Assembly: GCA_938028665.1 (NCBI GenBank)
Contig: CALIMB010000044.1
Coordinates: 1-33,442, forward strand
DNA: 33,442 nt
DNA from: an uncultured Thermomicrobium sp.
GTDB lineage: Bacteria; Chloroflexota; Chloroflexia; Thermomicrobiales; Thermomicrobiaceae
Direction: 5' to 3'
Each line of letters begins with the position of its first letter. Position 1 is the stretch's first letter. Position numbers and translations under genes: made by a program. Shown piece by piece: positions 8,507 to 16,438 of the stretch. The notes beneath the pieces were generated by a model. The model did no database searches, was not told where the DNA came from, and saw nothing but the letters and a program-made list of their open reading frames with translations.

Positions 8507-8713
8507 GGTGATGTTCCTCTTCCTGCGAGTAGATGACCTGATGGCCACACTATCGATTACCTCATCTCGAACATTCGCCACGCTCCGTTCGAGATGGTCC
8601 CCACTCTGTTACTTGGGACAATGGCGTTGCAGGGGACAGCGACACCTCACCCCTTTGTTAAACCTATAACGTGCGGTACGCGAATCTGTTACGCAGTGAT
8701 AGAAAGAGATGCC

Positions 8714-8740
8714 ACGCGGAGAATTGTTTTCTCACCGCGT
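8714..8740. repeat. Imperfect inverted repeat (hairpin)
   Basis: ACGCGG-AGAA (8714-8723) pairs with TTCT (8729-8732) and CCGCGT (8735-8740) around a 5-base loop, with a 2-base bulge. Ten pairs in total. Possible transcript end or regulatory structure; no U-tract. Confidence 0.4.
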
Positions 8741-8836
8741 TTCCTACCAGCTGCCCGAAGTAGACGATCATTATGGCATGAGAGATGACCAGAAGAGTGA
8801 AGTTCTGCAAGGTTTTCGGGTGAAGACTAACTTCTT

Positions 8837-8863
8837 GCTGAACTCGTCCCGTCAGAGTTCAGC
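8837..8863. repeat. Perfect 9-bp inverted repeat (hairpin)
   Basis: Arms GCTGAACTC (8837-8845) and GAGTTCAGC (8855-8863) with a 9-base loop. Plus-strand RNA can extend the stem by three more pairs. It lies about 210 bases beyond the csrA stop; role unknown, candidate transcript end for the flagellar operon. Confidence 0.45.
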
Positions 8864-9070
8864 GAGCCAGGCCATGTGTTCCTCAGGTGTGATCCTCATG
8901 TGTTGCATGCTTGCTGCGAACCATAGTCGGACAGGATTCGGCTCAATGCTGGCGACGCGGTGGGGAGATTGTGGGACAGCTTGAGTCGTGTGCTCCCTCA
9001 GGAACATCGTACCAGCCTCTGTGCAGCGACACTCTCGAGTGCTGCGTGGTGAGTTTTTCAGGGGTTATTG

Positions 9071-9310
9071 CTATTCGTTACCCGCACCCGCCAGGGCGTG
9101 CTTGAGACGTTCCAAGACACGCTGCGGTGAGTGGGCTGCCTGCCGGTTCGCTGCGGCCACTGCCACAAGGAGCTCTGCCCGCACGATTGGAATCTCGCGC
9201 GAGGCCTCAATCCCTATTTTTACTCGTTCTCCCTCGACGGCAAGGACAATGATCCGGATTTCCTCTCCAATGAGCAGTGCTTCGCCTGGGCGACGGGTCA
9301 AGACGAGCAC
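9071..9310 (-). CDS. csrA: Carbon storage regulator CsrA
   Basis: A 79-residue protein starting with the hallmark 'MLVLTRRPGEALLIG' and continuing through 'VKIGIEA' and 'REIPIVRAEL', the five-strand core of the CsrA dimer. CsrA binds GGA motifs in mRNA leaders and blocks ribosome access; in Gram-positive-type systems the key target is flagellin mRNA. The start is GTG with AGGGG 8 bases upstream. It is the last gene of the flagellar operon, 13 bases after fliW, which encodes its protein antagonist. The C-terminus is slightly extended over the minimal 60-residue family and is Ala-rich. The flagellin gene it would control is not in the window. Confidence 0.97.
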   Translation of the reverse strand: MLVLTRRPGEALLIGEEIRIIVLAVEGERVKIGIEASREIPIVRAELLVAVAAANRQAAHSPQRVLERLKHALAGAGNE

Positions 9311-9323
9311 GGGTGCGCCCCTT

Positions 9324-9761
9324 TCACCGTGTCAGAATCGGATGACGTGTCCCCCAGCCAGACTCGATGAGGACCACTTGGGTGCCACAACCCCGTTCGA
9401 AGTCAAGAACGAGTGGACCGAGCAGGTTCGCCGTTACCGATCCATCCTCGTGCACGCTAAGCGTCGCCCACAACTCTACCCGCTCGCGTTGCCCCAATCC
9501 AAGCGCAACGAGCGCCGCGCGGTCAGATGCAGCCAGCTGCTCCAGGAAGTCCGGGACGAGCTCCCGAACTGGCGCGAGCACAAACTCGATTCCTGGTTCG
9601 TCGAGGGAACGGAGCAGGAGAAGTCCCGGCAGGTCCTCAAGGACTTCGACAAGGAAATGGCGCCATTCTGGGCAGCCCACAAGCCCGTTGGGAAAGATGA
9701 CCGTGCTGTGGACCGTTGTGAGATCGCTCACCGTCTGGGGTTCGCTGAAGTGTGGTTTCAT
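9324..9761 (-). CDS. fliW: Flagellar assembly factor FliW
   Basis: A 145-residue protein with the FliW pattern: an early 'VIFPNGLVGCPEWRHFLV' strand-turn and a later 'LWATLSVHEDG..TANLLGPLV' core. FliW binds CsrA and is displaced by newly made flagellin, so that flagellin translation is matched to export. Start ATG 9761 has AAAGGAG 6 bases upstream, overlapping the flgL stop region. Direct adjacency to csrA and to flgL is the classical arrangement for this homeostatic switch. Confidence 0.94.
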   Translation of the reverse strand: MKPHFSEPQTVSDLTTVHSTVIFPNGLVGCPEWRHFLVEVLEDLPGLLLLRSLDEPGIEFVLAPVRELVPDFLEQLAASDRAALVALGLGQRERVELWATLSVHEDGSVTANLLGPLVLDFERGCGTQVVLIESGWGTRHPILTR

Positions 9762-9772
9762 CGTCTGCTCCT

Positions 9773-10648
9773 TTACCGGAGGTAATCAAGTAGTGTTGGT
9801 TGGATGGCGCGAGCTCCTGCCTGCAATGCCGCTCGGTATGTCAGCTCTTCCTTGGAGAAACGTGTGACAGCCTCAGCCATGTCGGTATCGCCGGCCTCGC
9901 TCAATAATCGCAAGGTACTCGTGTGAGCGTCGAGCAGGCGTTCTCGCTGCGCCTCCAGCCGATTGACACGGGCACCAACCGAGGCTTGCGCCGCCAAAAG
10001 CTGTGTGTGAGCCGCATCGATCGCGGAGAGCGTTGCACGAATTGCAGCCGAATCGTTTGCTGCAACCGCGTCCCGTGCCTGCTTGACTGCCTGAAGCACT
10101 GGCAAAATTGCGGTGTCACCGGTCACGCTAATCTCGATCATGACTCCTCGATCGATCAGCCGCGTGAGCGGAGCATTGTTCCCTTGATACGTGGGAGGAT
10201 CGGTCGAGAGATCAAACGGCTCGATCTGCGTCAGCGTGCCGGCAAAGAGGTATCGGCCGGCGTATGCCGAGTTCCCCGTCGTGGCAATCTGCTCCTGCAG
10301 CGCGGTCAACTCTTGCCAGATTGCTTGGCGGTCATCGGCGGAAAGGGAGTCGTTGGCAGCCTGTACGACGAGCTCGCGTGCCCGTTGCAGCGATTGCCCT
10401 ACCGTTGTTAATGCTTGATCAGTCAGGTCGAGCCACGTCTTTGCCTGCTCGACGTTCGCTCGATACTGCTCAATCTCCTGGGCAGCTGAGCTCAAGCGAA
10501 GCACCGTCGCTGTCCCCACGGGGTCATCGGATGGCCGGGCGATGCGGCGTGCTGATGTGATCTGCTGGTACACTCGCTCCATCCGCGTCAAATTTCCTGC
10601 CACATTCTTAAGCAGCGTGTCGACCAGCATCCCGTGCGTCACCCGCAT
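9773..10648 (-). CDS. flgL: Flagellar hook-filament junction protein FlgL
   Basis: A 291-residue flagellin-like protein. The N-terminus has the heptad coiled-coil of axial proteins ('RVTHGMLVDTLLKNVAGNL') and the conserved 'ARRIARPSDDPVGT', and the C-terminal helix carries 'SEAGDTDMAEAVTRFSKEE'. FlgL is the second junction protein between hook and filament, exported by the flagellar type III system. ATG 10648 is preferred, with AAGGGGG 8 bases upstream; the frame extends nine codons further with no site. It follows flgK by 40 bases, the normal order, and like flgK should be served by the FlgN chaperone encoded upstream. Confidence 0.95.
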   Translation of the reverse strand: MRVTHGMLVDTLLKNVAGNLTRMERVYQQITSARRIARPSDDPVGTATVLRLSSAAQEIEQYRANVEQAKTWLDLTDQALTTVGQSLQRARELVVQAANDSLSADDRQAIWQELTALQEQIATTGNSAYAGRYLFAGTLTQIEPFDLSTDPPTYQGNNAPLTRLIDRGVMIEISVTGDTAILPVLQAVKQARDAVAANDSAAIRATLSAIDAAHTQLLAAQASVGARVNRLEAQRERLLDAHTSTLRLLSEAGDTDMAEAVTRFSKEELTYRAALQAGARAIQPTLLDYLR

Positions 10649-10688
10649 GGTTGTGCCCCCTTCTCGCGCTGCCACAGCAGCGCTGTCG

Positions 10689-12095
10689 TCACCGTCCGAC
10701 TAGCCCCATCCCGTTCACGATGCGGTCGAGCATCTCATCTACCACAGTGATGGCCCGAGCTGCTGCACTGTACGCCTGCTGGAACTTGATCAGGTTCGCC
10801 ATCTCCTCGTCTAGGGAGACCGACATGATTTCTTGCCGCTGCCGGTCGATGGCCTGGACGAGGGACCGTTGGTTATCGCGTGTCACTTGGGCAGTCTGAG
10901 AGGCGCCGCCAACCTCGGCAACCAGCGTGTTGTAGAAGTCGTTGATCGTTGCCGTATTGCCGTTCAACACGAGTTTGGAGCGGAGCTCAGCAATCGCGCG
11001 GGCGACGGTATTGTTCCCTGGCTCGGCAGCGGCGTCGGCTGCCGCGATAAGTTGGGGGTTCGCGGCGATCGTCGATGCGACCTCGAGGTCGCCGCTCGCT
11101 GTTACCACGAAGAACGGGCGCCCTGGCGGTGGTCCAGGTGGATCGGTCAGGCCGTAGCCGGTGGTATGTAACGCGTTCACCTCATTTGCTAGTGCGTCGC
11201 GGATAGCCTCTAGTTTTTGCACAAGTCCCGGTAGGACGACGTTGTGCGTGTCCAACAGGGCCTGGAGCGAACCGCGTTCGAGTGCCACGGGGCTGTTCGT
11301 TCCTTGCCATCGAATGCTGGCCGTCCCTCCGGAAACCTGGACGGCAAGCGCGAACCATTGATCCTGATCCACCAGGGGATAACCACCCAGATAGAGGTTG
11401 ATTGCGCCGTTAGGGAGTGTTCGGATCGTCACACCGGTGAAACTTGCGAGCTTGTCTAGGAGGAGGTCCCGTTGGTCCATGAGATCGTTCGGGGTCTGGC
11501 CGGTAGCAAGGGCCGCAACGATCTGCTGGTTAAGCGCTGCCAATCGTTGTGCAATGCTGTTCACCTCGCTCACGTGGAGTGAGAGCTTTGTCGCTACGTC
11601 GGCTTGGAGCTCGCCAAGTTGTCGCCGCATCCGGTTCAGGTTCGTTGCAAGCGTCGTGGCATCCTGCACCAGTGCGGCACGTGCTGCCAAGTCTTCCGGC
11701 TGGTTCCCTACCGCCTGCCAAGCCCGCCAGAAGCGGTCAAGGAGCGTCCCAAACCCTGCCTCCGTCGGTTCATTAAAGACTGCTTCGATCTGTGTGTACG
11801 CATCGACCTGGGCCGAAGCCTCGCCGAGCGCCTGCGACTGCACCCGATACTGGAGATCGAAGACTGATTCCCGGACCCGGGTGATGCTCGCTACCAGCAC
11901 CCCGGTACCTACCTGCCCAGCGAGTCCCGAACGATTGAAGGCGGGAACGGTGTACGGCGTGCTTGGTACCAGCTGCACACGCTGCCGAGCGAACCCGGGA
12001 GTGTTCGCGTTCGCGATGTTGTGATTGGCCGTATCGACAGCTCGTTGTTGAGCCATCAACCCACGGAACGCTGTCTCCAGAGCTCGGAACACCAT
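10689..12095 (-). CDS. flgK: Flagellar hook-associated protein 1 FlgK
   Basis: A 468-residue axial protein. The N-terminal signature 'NHNIANANTPGFARQRV' is that of rod/hook proteins, and the C-terminal 'LIKFQQAYSAAARAITVVDEM' closes the coiled coil. The middle is the variable D2/D3 region. FlgK is the first junction protein on the hook, secreted by the flagellar export apparatus. Length is close to compact FlgK proteins (about 500-550). Start ATG 12095 has GGAAGG about 11 bases upstream. It lies between flgN and flgL. Confidence 0.96.
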   Translation of the reverse strand: MVFRALETAFRGLMAQQRAVDTANHNIANANTPGFARQRVQLVPSTPYTVPAFNRSGLAGQVGTGVLVASITRVRESVFDLQYRVQSQALGEASAQVDAYTQIEAVFNEPTEAGFGTLLDRFWRAWQAVGNQPEDLAARAALVQDATTLATNLNRMRRQLGELQADVATKLSLHVSEVNSIAQRLAALNQQIVAALATGQTPNDLMDQRDLLLDKLASFTGVTIRTLPNGAINLYLGGYPLVDQDQWFALAVQVSGGTASIRWQGTNSPVALERGSLQALLDTHNVVLPGLVQKLEAIRDALANEVNALHTTGYGLTDPPGPPPGRPFFVVTASGDLEVASTIAANPQLIAAADAAAEPGNNTVARAIAELRSKLVLNGNTATINDFYNTLVAEVGGASQTAQVTRDNQRSLVQAIDRQRQEIMSVSLDEEMANLIKFQQAYSAAARAITVVDEMLDRIVNGMGLVGR

Positions 12096-12159
12096 AGCCG
12101 ATCTGCCTTCCGCTCACTCTGAGGAGGATCTTCGGCAACTTTGACTTCGCGCAACAGTC

Positions 12160-12567
12160 CTAGATCCGCAGGTCCGACAGTCCTTGGCGATCCCACACGA
12201 GCGTGTCAAGCGTTCTCTCTCTGCTGGGCCAGCTCCTCGGTTCCTGGTAGGACGCACCACCTCGGCCGGGCCGGTATCCCTGACCGCGAGCTTGCACCCT
12301 TCTCGCATCAACCAGGAACTGGTCGGTCGTTGCAAAGAGGATCTGCACGAGCAGGGCAGCGCGCTCACGAAGCGTTACAATCGCTGCGAGTTGCGCCGGA
12401 TCAGCGGCCGTCGGTGTGAGTGCTGCCGCACGCTCCTCGAGCAGTCGCGCGAGCGCCGTAATCTCTTCTGCATTGCCACCCGTTAGCGCCTCGACCAGCG
12501 CAGCCAAAAGCTCCCCCACCGCGGCAAGTTCGTCACTTGCGCCGCGCCCGTGCGCTGCTTTCCTCAT
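12160..12567 (-). CDS. flgN: FlgN-like flagellar export chaperone
   Basis: A 135-residue mostly helical protein. The pattern 'LAAVGELLAALVEALTGGNAEEITAL' followed by a second long helix fits the FlgN family, which binds FlgK and FlgL in the cytoplasm and delivers them to the export gate. Primary sequence similarity is weak, as usual for FlgN. Position between flgM and flgK is the conserved flgM-flgN-flgK-flgL order and carries much of the weight. The C-terminal 35 residues are polar and basic and look disordered. Start ATG 12567 has GGGGGA close upstream. Confidence 0.8.
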   Translation of the reverse strand: MRKAAHGRGASDELAAVGELLAALVEALTGGNAEEITALARLLEERAAALTPTAADPAQLAAIVTLRERAALLVQILFATTDQFLVDARRVQARGQGYRPGRGGASYQEPRSWPSRERTLDTLVWDRQGLSDLRI

Positions 12568-12582
12568 GCTGTCCCCCAGTGG

Positions 12583-12894
12583 CTACTCGCTCTCCAGTCT
12601 CGGCCGGAGCTCGGCAACGATACGGTCTACAACCGCCTCCAACGGTGCCTGGTAGCGCCCGGTCTCGAGGAGCTTGCGGATCGCTGCTACCCGCTCTTCC
12701 CGTACATCCGGTGCCTGACGAACGATCTCAATCGCCCGCTGGACTTCCTGCAGCTCCGGTGTGAGCTCCGCAGCCTGTGAGGGGCGATCCGGTCGGCTTC
12801 CCGGTGTCACCGGCTGGCGCGCCGGTTGCTGCTCAGGCGATTCAACCCGCTGGATCGAGGGATCATGCCTGACGTGCCCGACCTGGTTAACCAT
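12583..12894 (-). CDS. flgM: Anti-sigma-28 factor FlgM
   Basis: A 103-residue protein with a disordered, Pro/Gln-rich first half and a C-terminal half matching FlgM: 'REERVAAIRKLLETGRY' followed by helices ending near 'RIVAELRP'. FlgM binds FliA and is secreted once the hook is complete, releasing late gene expression. Start ATG 12894 has GGGGAAGGG upstream. A sigma-28 promoter lies 50 bases before it, so FliA would drive synthesis of its own inhibitor, as in enterobacteria and Bacillus. fliA itself is encoded further upstream in the same gene string. Confidence 0.93.
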   Translation of the reverse strand: MVNQVGHVRHDPSIQRVESPEQQPARQPVTPGSRPDRPSQAAELTPELQEVQRAIEIVRQAPDVREERVAAIRKLLETGRYQAPLEAVVDRIVAELRPRLESE

Positions 12895-12946
12895 AACCCT
12901 TCCCCATCCTGCCGGTACGCGGTATGCGATACCGCTCTCCTCAGTC

Positions 12947-12972
12947 TTATCGGCAAGGTGTGGCGCCTTCTA
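12947..12972 (-). promoter_or_regulatory. Sigma-28 (FliA) promoter before flgM
   Basis: On the minus strand GCCGATAA (12954-12947) equals the FliA -10 consensus. TAGA (12972-12969), 14 bases upstream, is a near match to the TAAA -35 (usual spacing about 15). It lies in the 105-base gap between flgG and flgM, the only sizeable gap in this half of the operon. Start would be near 12940. Confidence 0.78.
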
Positions 12973-12999
12973 AAGAGTATCTCCTACAGTTGTCGCTCG

Positions 13000-13779
13000 T
13001 CACTGCCGGAGTCGGGTCGCGATTTCGACCAGTTCGTCCAGCGTTTGGAGTGCCCGTAAGTTCGCGGTATAGGCGCGTTGTGCCATGATTACCTGGGTCA
13101 TCTGATCAACCAGATCAACGTTGGAGTGCTCACGCACGCCGTTCATCACCAGTGGCCAGTTCGCTTCACCCGCTCCAGCTACCTCAGGTTGTCCAGCCGC
13201 GTCGGTTGCTAGCCACCGCCCCTGACCAGCCGCGAGTAAGCCTTGTGGATTAGGGAATCGGACGACTTCGAGTCGCCCCACTGCCCGTGTGTCGCCTGAT
13301 CCCGCTGCCCGTACGAACACCGTTCCATCTGGAGCGATCTGATCCAGCTGCGTCCCGGCGGGAACAACCAGGGGTGGCAGCAGAATGCTCCCGTCCTCGA
13401 AGACCAATCGGCCTTCGCCATCCAGGTTGAGGTGCCCACTTCGTCGGTAGGCGACCGTTCCATCCGGGAGTCGTACCGGCAGAAACGTGTCTGGCTGAGC
13501 AAGCGCAAGATCGTACGGATCCCCTGTGACTTCAATCGGCCCAAGAGTGAACTGACGAGTGGTGCCGACGAGCTCCACGCCGGTCCCCACACTGACTGGT
13601 CCGAGCACAGCTGCTCCTGCTCGTGCCACAAGATACTCCTGCGGCGGGATCGCAACGAATTCGGCTCGCACAGCCTTGAAGCCGTCCGTCTCCAAGTTGG
13701 CCAGATTATGCGCGATGGTGTCTAAACGGATCTGCTGGGCACGTGCGCCGCTGACCGCTGGAAAGTAGAGCGCTTCCAT
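13000..13779 (-). CDS. flgG: Flagellar basal-body rod protein, FlgG family
   Basis: A 259-residue axial protein of the FlgF/FlgG family. N-terminal 'LDTIAHNLANLETDGFKA' is the rod-protein signature; the centre has 'YRRSGHLNLDGEGRLV', and the C-terminus 'EHSNVDLVDQMTQVIMAQRAY' is typical of FlgG. It forms the distal rod that links the basal body to the hook. Start ATG 13779 has GAGGAAG 7 bases upstream. It follows a paralogue by 11 bases, giving the usual flgF-flgG pair. Which of the two is functionally FlgF or FlgG cannot be fixed by eye; C-terminal motif and order favour FlgG here. Confidence 0.85.
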   Translation of the reverse strand: MEALYFPAVSGARAQQIRLDTIAHNLANLETDGFKAVRAEFVAIPPQEYLVARAGAAVLGPVSVGTGVELVGTTRQFTLGPIEVTGDPYDLALAQPDTFLPVRLPDGTVAYRRSGHLNLDGEGRLVFEDGSILLPPLVVPAGTQLDQIAPDGTVFVRAAGSGDTRAVGRLEVVRFPNPQGLLAAGQGRWLATDAAGQPEVAGAGEANWPLVMNGVREHSNVDLVDQMTQVIMAQRAYTANLRALQTLDELVEIATRLRQ

Positions 13780-13790
13780 GGCTCACTTCC

Positions 13791-14537
13791 TCACCCTTGT
13801 ATCACTCGGCCAACTGAGTTCACTGCCAGCCGTAACGTCTCATCGGCGAGTTGAAGTGTGCGGGCGGCCAGCTGGTAGCTCCGTGTTGCCGCCAGCATGT
13901 CTGTCAGCGTCTTGGTAAGGTCAACGTTCGAGGCCTCGATAAATCCCTGGCTCACGCCAGCTGTCTGGGATGGGGTTCCGGCTGCCTCGGTGCGCAGGCG
14001 GTTTCCGGTAGCACGCTCGAACGGGGTGTTTGGCGGAAACTCCACCAGGAGCAAGCGCCCGATCACTTGGTCCCCGACTAGGAGTGTGCCATCGGGTTCT
14101 ACCCAGATTGGCGCCGGAGGCAGTTGCAGTGGTCCTTGCTCGCCAAGGACCGGATACCCATCGGCCGTGACCAGACGCCGTTGGGCATCGAGCTGGAAGC
14201 GCCCGTCCCGCGTGTACTGAACACCGTCAGGTGTCTGGATCGCAAAAAAGGCGGTACCAGCGATCGCTAAGTCTAGCGGCCGCCCTGTTTCAACCAGCGC
14301 ACCCTGCCCGGTGTCGATCCGCGGCTGATCCCAGCGAACTGCGGTAGAGAGTGCTCCAACCGGATTCGCCTGTCCGTGCCCAAGCCGAACGAGAAAGAGT
14401 TGCTGGAAGTCGCGAATGCTGCTCTCGTCCTGCTTGTAGCCCGGTGTATCAATATTGGCGAGGTTCGTGCTGAGTGTGAGCTGCCGAGCAAACTGTGCCA
14501 TCATCCCAGCAGCTGCTTGGTAGATGGTACGAATCAT
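13791..14537 (-). CDS. flgF: Flagellar basal-body rod protein, FlgF/FlgG family (first paralogue)
   Basis: A 248-residue rod protein. 'LSTNLANIDTPGYKQDES' near the N-terminus is the axial-protein signature, 'YTRDGRFQLDAQRRLVTADG' the central FlgF/G motif, and 'EASNVDLTKTLTDMLAATRSYQL' the C-terminal coiled coil. It should be exported and assemble in the rod. ATG 14537 has AGGAG 7 bases upstream and overlaps the stop of the LPQTG-protein gene as ATGA, implying translational coupling. Called FlgF by order; as in Bacillus FlhO/FlhP the two paralogues may both be FlgG-like. Confidence 0.82.
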   Translation of the reverse strand: MIRTIYQAAAGMMAQFARQLTLSTNLANIDTPGYKQDESSIRDFQQLFLVRLGHGQANPVGALSTAVRWDQPRIDTGQGALVETGRPLDLAIAGTAFFAIQTPDGVQYTRDGRFQLDAQRRLVTADGYPVLGEQGPLQLPPAPIWVEPDGTLLVGDQVIGRLLLVEFPPNTPFERATGNRLRTEAAGTPSQTAGVSQGFIEASNVDLTKTLTDMLAATRSYQLAARTLQLADETLRLAVNSVGRVIQG

Positions 14538-15229
14538 CTTGCACTCCTCACCACTGATCGTCTTCGCCAGGGACGACGAAGGCTGAATGCCACCAGCCAA
14601 CCGGCATTCACCAAAATGAGTCCCCACATAGTCTCTACAGCTCGCCCGTTCCCAGTCTGGGGGAGTCTCGGTGGTAAGAGTTCCATCTCAACTGGTGTCC
14701 CTGGGAGCGCGCCGATGAGGACGCGACGTGCATCGGGAGCCGGATCAGGATCCGGCTCTGGTTCAACAGTCACCAGCACGGTGTCCCAACCAGAGTCTGG
14801 AATCGGCTCGGGTAGCAGCAGATCCACATGCGTCACCGGTAGTTGCTTGGCGTCGAACTTCCCGAGCAGGTATGCCTCCCCAGTGCTCGACCGCACCAGC
14901 CACAGAGCATAGCGATCCTTCCCGTCAAGGACGGGAAGATCGACGAAGTCGGCGCGTACGTCTCCCTCACTGAAGGTGATCAGTGCTACCCCAGTTGCCT
15001 GTGGTGGGCCCCATGTACTGACTATCGGCACATGCGAGAGGATCACCCGAACCGGGAATGCTTCGGCGCGGCTCCGTTCCGCCAACCACAGCCAGACCAC
15101 AGTAGCAAGCGTGATCCCGATGGCGAGCAGGTGCCAAGCTGTCAAAGTCGGCTCGCTCATCGGCCCGAGTCGTCCTTGGGGGCGCTGGCCTGTCTCGCTG
15201 GCCATGCTGTTTTCGTCTACCCAGCGCAC
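14534..15229 (-). CDS. Membrane protein with RskA-like domain and C-terminal LPQTG sorting-type signal
   Basis: A 231-residue protein in the flagellar operon. A membrane segment spans about residues 31-49. The following domain (about 95-178) contains 'YALWLVRSSTGEAYLLGKF' and 'VTVEPEPDPDPAP', the pattern of the extracytoplasmic anti-sigma-K factor (RskA) domain. At 189-193 is LPQTG, followed by a hydrophobic stretch (199-217) and a basic tail (RRPWRRR), the layout of a sortase substrate. No N-terminal zinc anti-sigma domain is seen. GTG 15229 is chosen for GGGAGG 8 bases upstream; ATG 15205 is an alternative. It overlaps flgF (ATGA). No sortase gene is in the window; a basal-body envelope role is only inferred. 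Confidence 0.72.
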   Translation of the reverse strand: MRWVDENSMASETGQRPQGRLGPMSEPTLTAWHLLAIGITLATVVWLWLAERSRAEAFPVRVILSHVPIVSTWGPPQATGVALITFSEGDVRADFVDLPVLDGKDRYALWLVRSSTGEAYLLGKFDAKQLPVTHVDLLLPEPIPDSGWDTVLVTVEPEPDPDPAPDARRVLIGALPGTPVEMELLPPRLPQTGNGRAVETMWGLILVNAGWLVAFSLRRPWRRRSVVRSAR

Positions 15230-15232
15230 AGC

Positions 15233-15619
15233 TCACGCCTCCCAGCTCGTCCAGGTTCTATCCCCGGTAAAACCAAAGCGACGGCCGGTCTCCTCACTTC
15301 CCCCATCAGCGTCAATCGCGCGAGCGCGTGGAAGATCCAGTGGTGGCCGTAGTGTCTCCTCGAGGACCGTTCGGTCGGCCGCCTTGAGAAGGGCGACTAG
15401 CTCGGCCACTGCTGTGCTGGCATCGTGCAGATGCTCGTCGCTTGTCTCCGCGTCATCCTGGTCGTCGATGCTCTCCAGCCTGCTGGCAAGTTCGGTGACT
15501 GCTTGTTCGAGCATGCGCTGACGATGCCATAGTGTGGCGGAACTCCAGGCTGCAAGCGAGGCGATCACCAGGAGACCAACCAGCGCTAACACCTGCATCT
15601 CAGCCAATCCAAATTCCAT
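15233..15619 (-). CDS. Single-pass membrane protein with coiled coil, directly after fliA (SwrB-like position)
   Basis: A 128-residue protein of no family I recognise. Residues about 9-31 form one membrane helix, followed by a predicted coiled coil ('MLEQAVTELASRLESI') and an acidic, then Arg-rich cytoplasmic tail. ATG 15619 has GAGGAGG 6 bases upstream; it starts 15 bases after the fliA stop and ends 3 bases before the next start. Bacillus SwrB, which helps activate the FliPQR export gate, has the same topology and also lies directly after the flagellar sigma gene. That resemblance is positional and topological, not a sequence match. Confidence 0.68.
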   Translation of the reverse strand: MEFGLAEMQVLALVGLLVIASLAAWSSATLWHRQRMLEQAVTELASRLESIDDQDDAETSDEHLHDASTAVAELVALLKAADRTVLEETLRPPLDLPRARAIDADGGSEETGRRFGFTGDRTWTSWEA

Positions 15620-15634
15620 CTCATGCCTCCTCAC

Positions 15635-16408
15635 TCAGAGGTCGTACTGATGAATGCCGCGCTCGCGCAGGAGTGCTCGCAGCTGGAGCCGCACGCGGTT
15701 GAGGATCTGACTCACGCGTGATTCGGAAATGCGTAGCACTTGACTGATCTCTCGCATTGTCAGTTCCTCGTAGTAGTAGAGTGAGACGATTAACCGGTCA
15801 CGTGGACTGAGGGTCGCCAGCGCCGCCGCGATTCGACCCTTGATATCTTCTTCGGCCGCCACGTCAGCCGGCTCCAGTGCATCCGGGTCGGCCAGTTGCT
15901 CTTCTAACGAGAGCTCGTCAGGGCTATCGGTCGTCTGGAGTGGCAGGAAGATACAGGCGGCATCGCTCACCGCCTGCTGGAGCTCGTCGACACTCATCCC
16001 CAGATGGTCGGCAAGTTCTTGCTCACTTGGCATGCGCCCGTGTTCGGCGAAAAGTTCCCGCGTTGCCTGCTCGATTTGCCGAGCACGGCTCCTGGCACTG
16101 CGCGGCACGATGTCGAGTGTCCGCAGTGCGTCCAGGATGGCACCGCGGATTCGCATCACGGCGTAGCTCTCGAATTTCACCCCTCGGGAGTCGTCGAACC
16201 GCTCCAGCGCCTCGAGAAGACCGATGGTGCCGTACCCAATCAAATCGTCTCGTTCAACGCTCGGTGGGAGCGACAGCCGCATCCGATCGACCACATATTT
16301 CACCAGAGGGGCGTACCGCTCGATCAGTTGTGTGCGTTCATCCGGTGGCTGCTCAACCCGGCGGAGTCGCTCTCGCAGCTTCCCTTCCTGGCGCGCTGGA
16401 ACTGCCAT
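15635..16408 (-). CDS. fliA: Flagellar sigma-28 factor FliA
   Basis: A 257-residue sigma factor. Region 2 reads 'LIGYGTIGLLEALERFDDSRGVKFESYA..RIRGAILD', the FliA/WhiG form; region 3 follows ('RSRARQIEQATREL'), and region 4 ends in the helix-turn-helix 'LTMREISQVLRISESRVSQI'. It directs RNA polymerase to late flagellar promoters, such as the GCCGATAA promoter found before flgM. Activity should be held by FlgM, encoded further down. Start ATG 16408 follows a GAAGGG-containing leader. It lies between two small membrane-protein genes. Confidence 0.96.
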   Translation of the reverse strand: MAVPARQEGKLRERLRRVEQPPDERTQLIERYAPLVKYVVDRMRLSLPPSVERDDLIGYGTIGLLEALERFDDSRGVKFESYAVMRIRGAILDALRTLDIVPRSARSRARQIEQATRELFAEHGRMPSEQELADHLGMSVDELQQAVSDAACIFLPLQTTDSPDELSLEEQLADPDALEPADVAAEEDIKGRIAAALATLSPRDRLIVSLYYYEELTMREISQVLRISESRVSQILNRVRLQLRALLRERGIHQYDL

Positions 16409-16438
16409 GGGTCGTACCCTTCATGCTCTTTCCACAAC

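Larger units (their letters stand above)
8582..9070. other. Gene-poor stretch downstream of csrA
   Basis: About 490 bases with no convincing coding frame or RNA gene. It contains two hairpins, at 8714-8740 and 8837-8863, listed separately. No U-rich terminator directly follows csrA on the minus strand, so the long flagellar transcript may run into this region before ending. Confidence 0.5.

Noticed and set aside
10240..10256. Additional GCCGATA-type sigma-28 site inside flgL
   Set aside because: It falls on codons for conserved FlgL residues, lacks a -35 and has no downstream gene start nearby.
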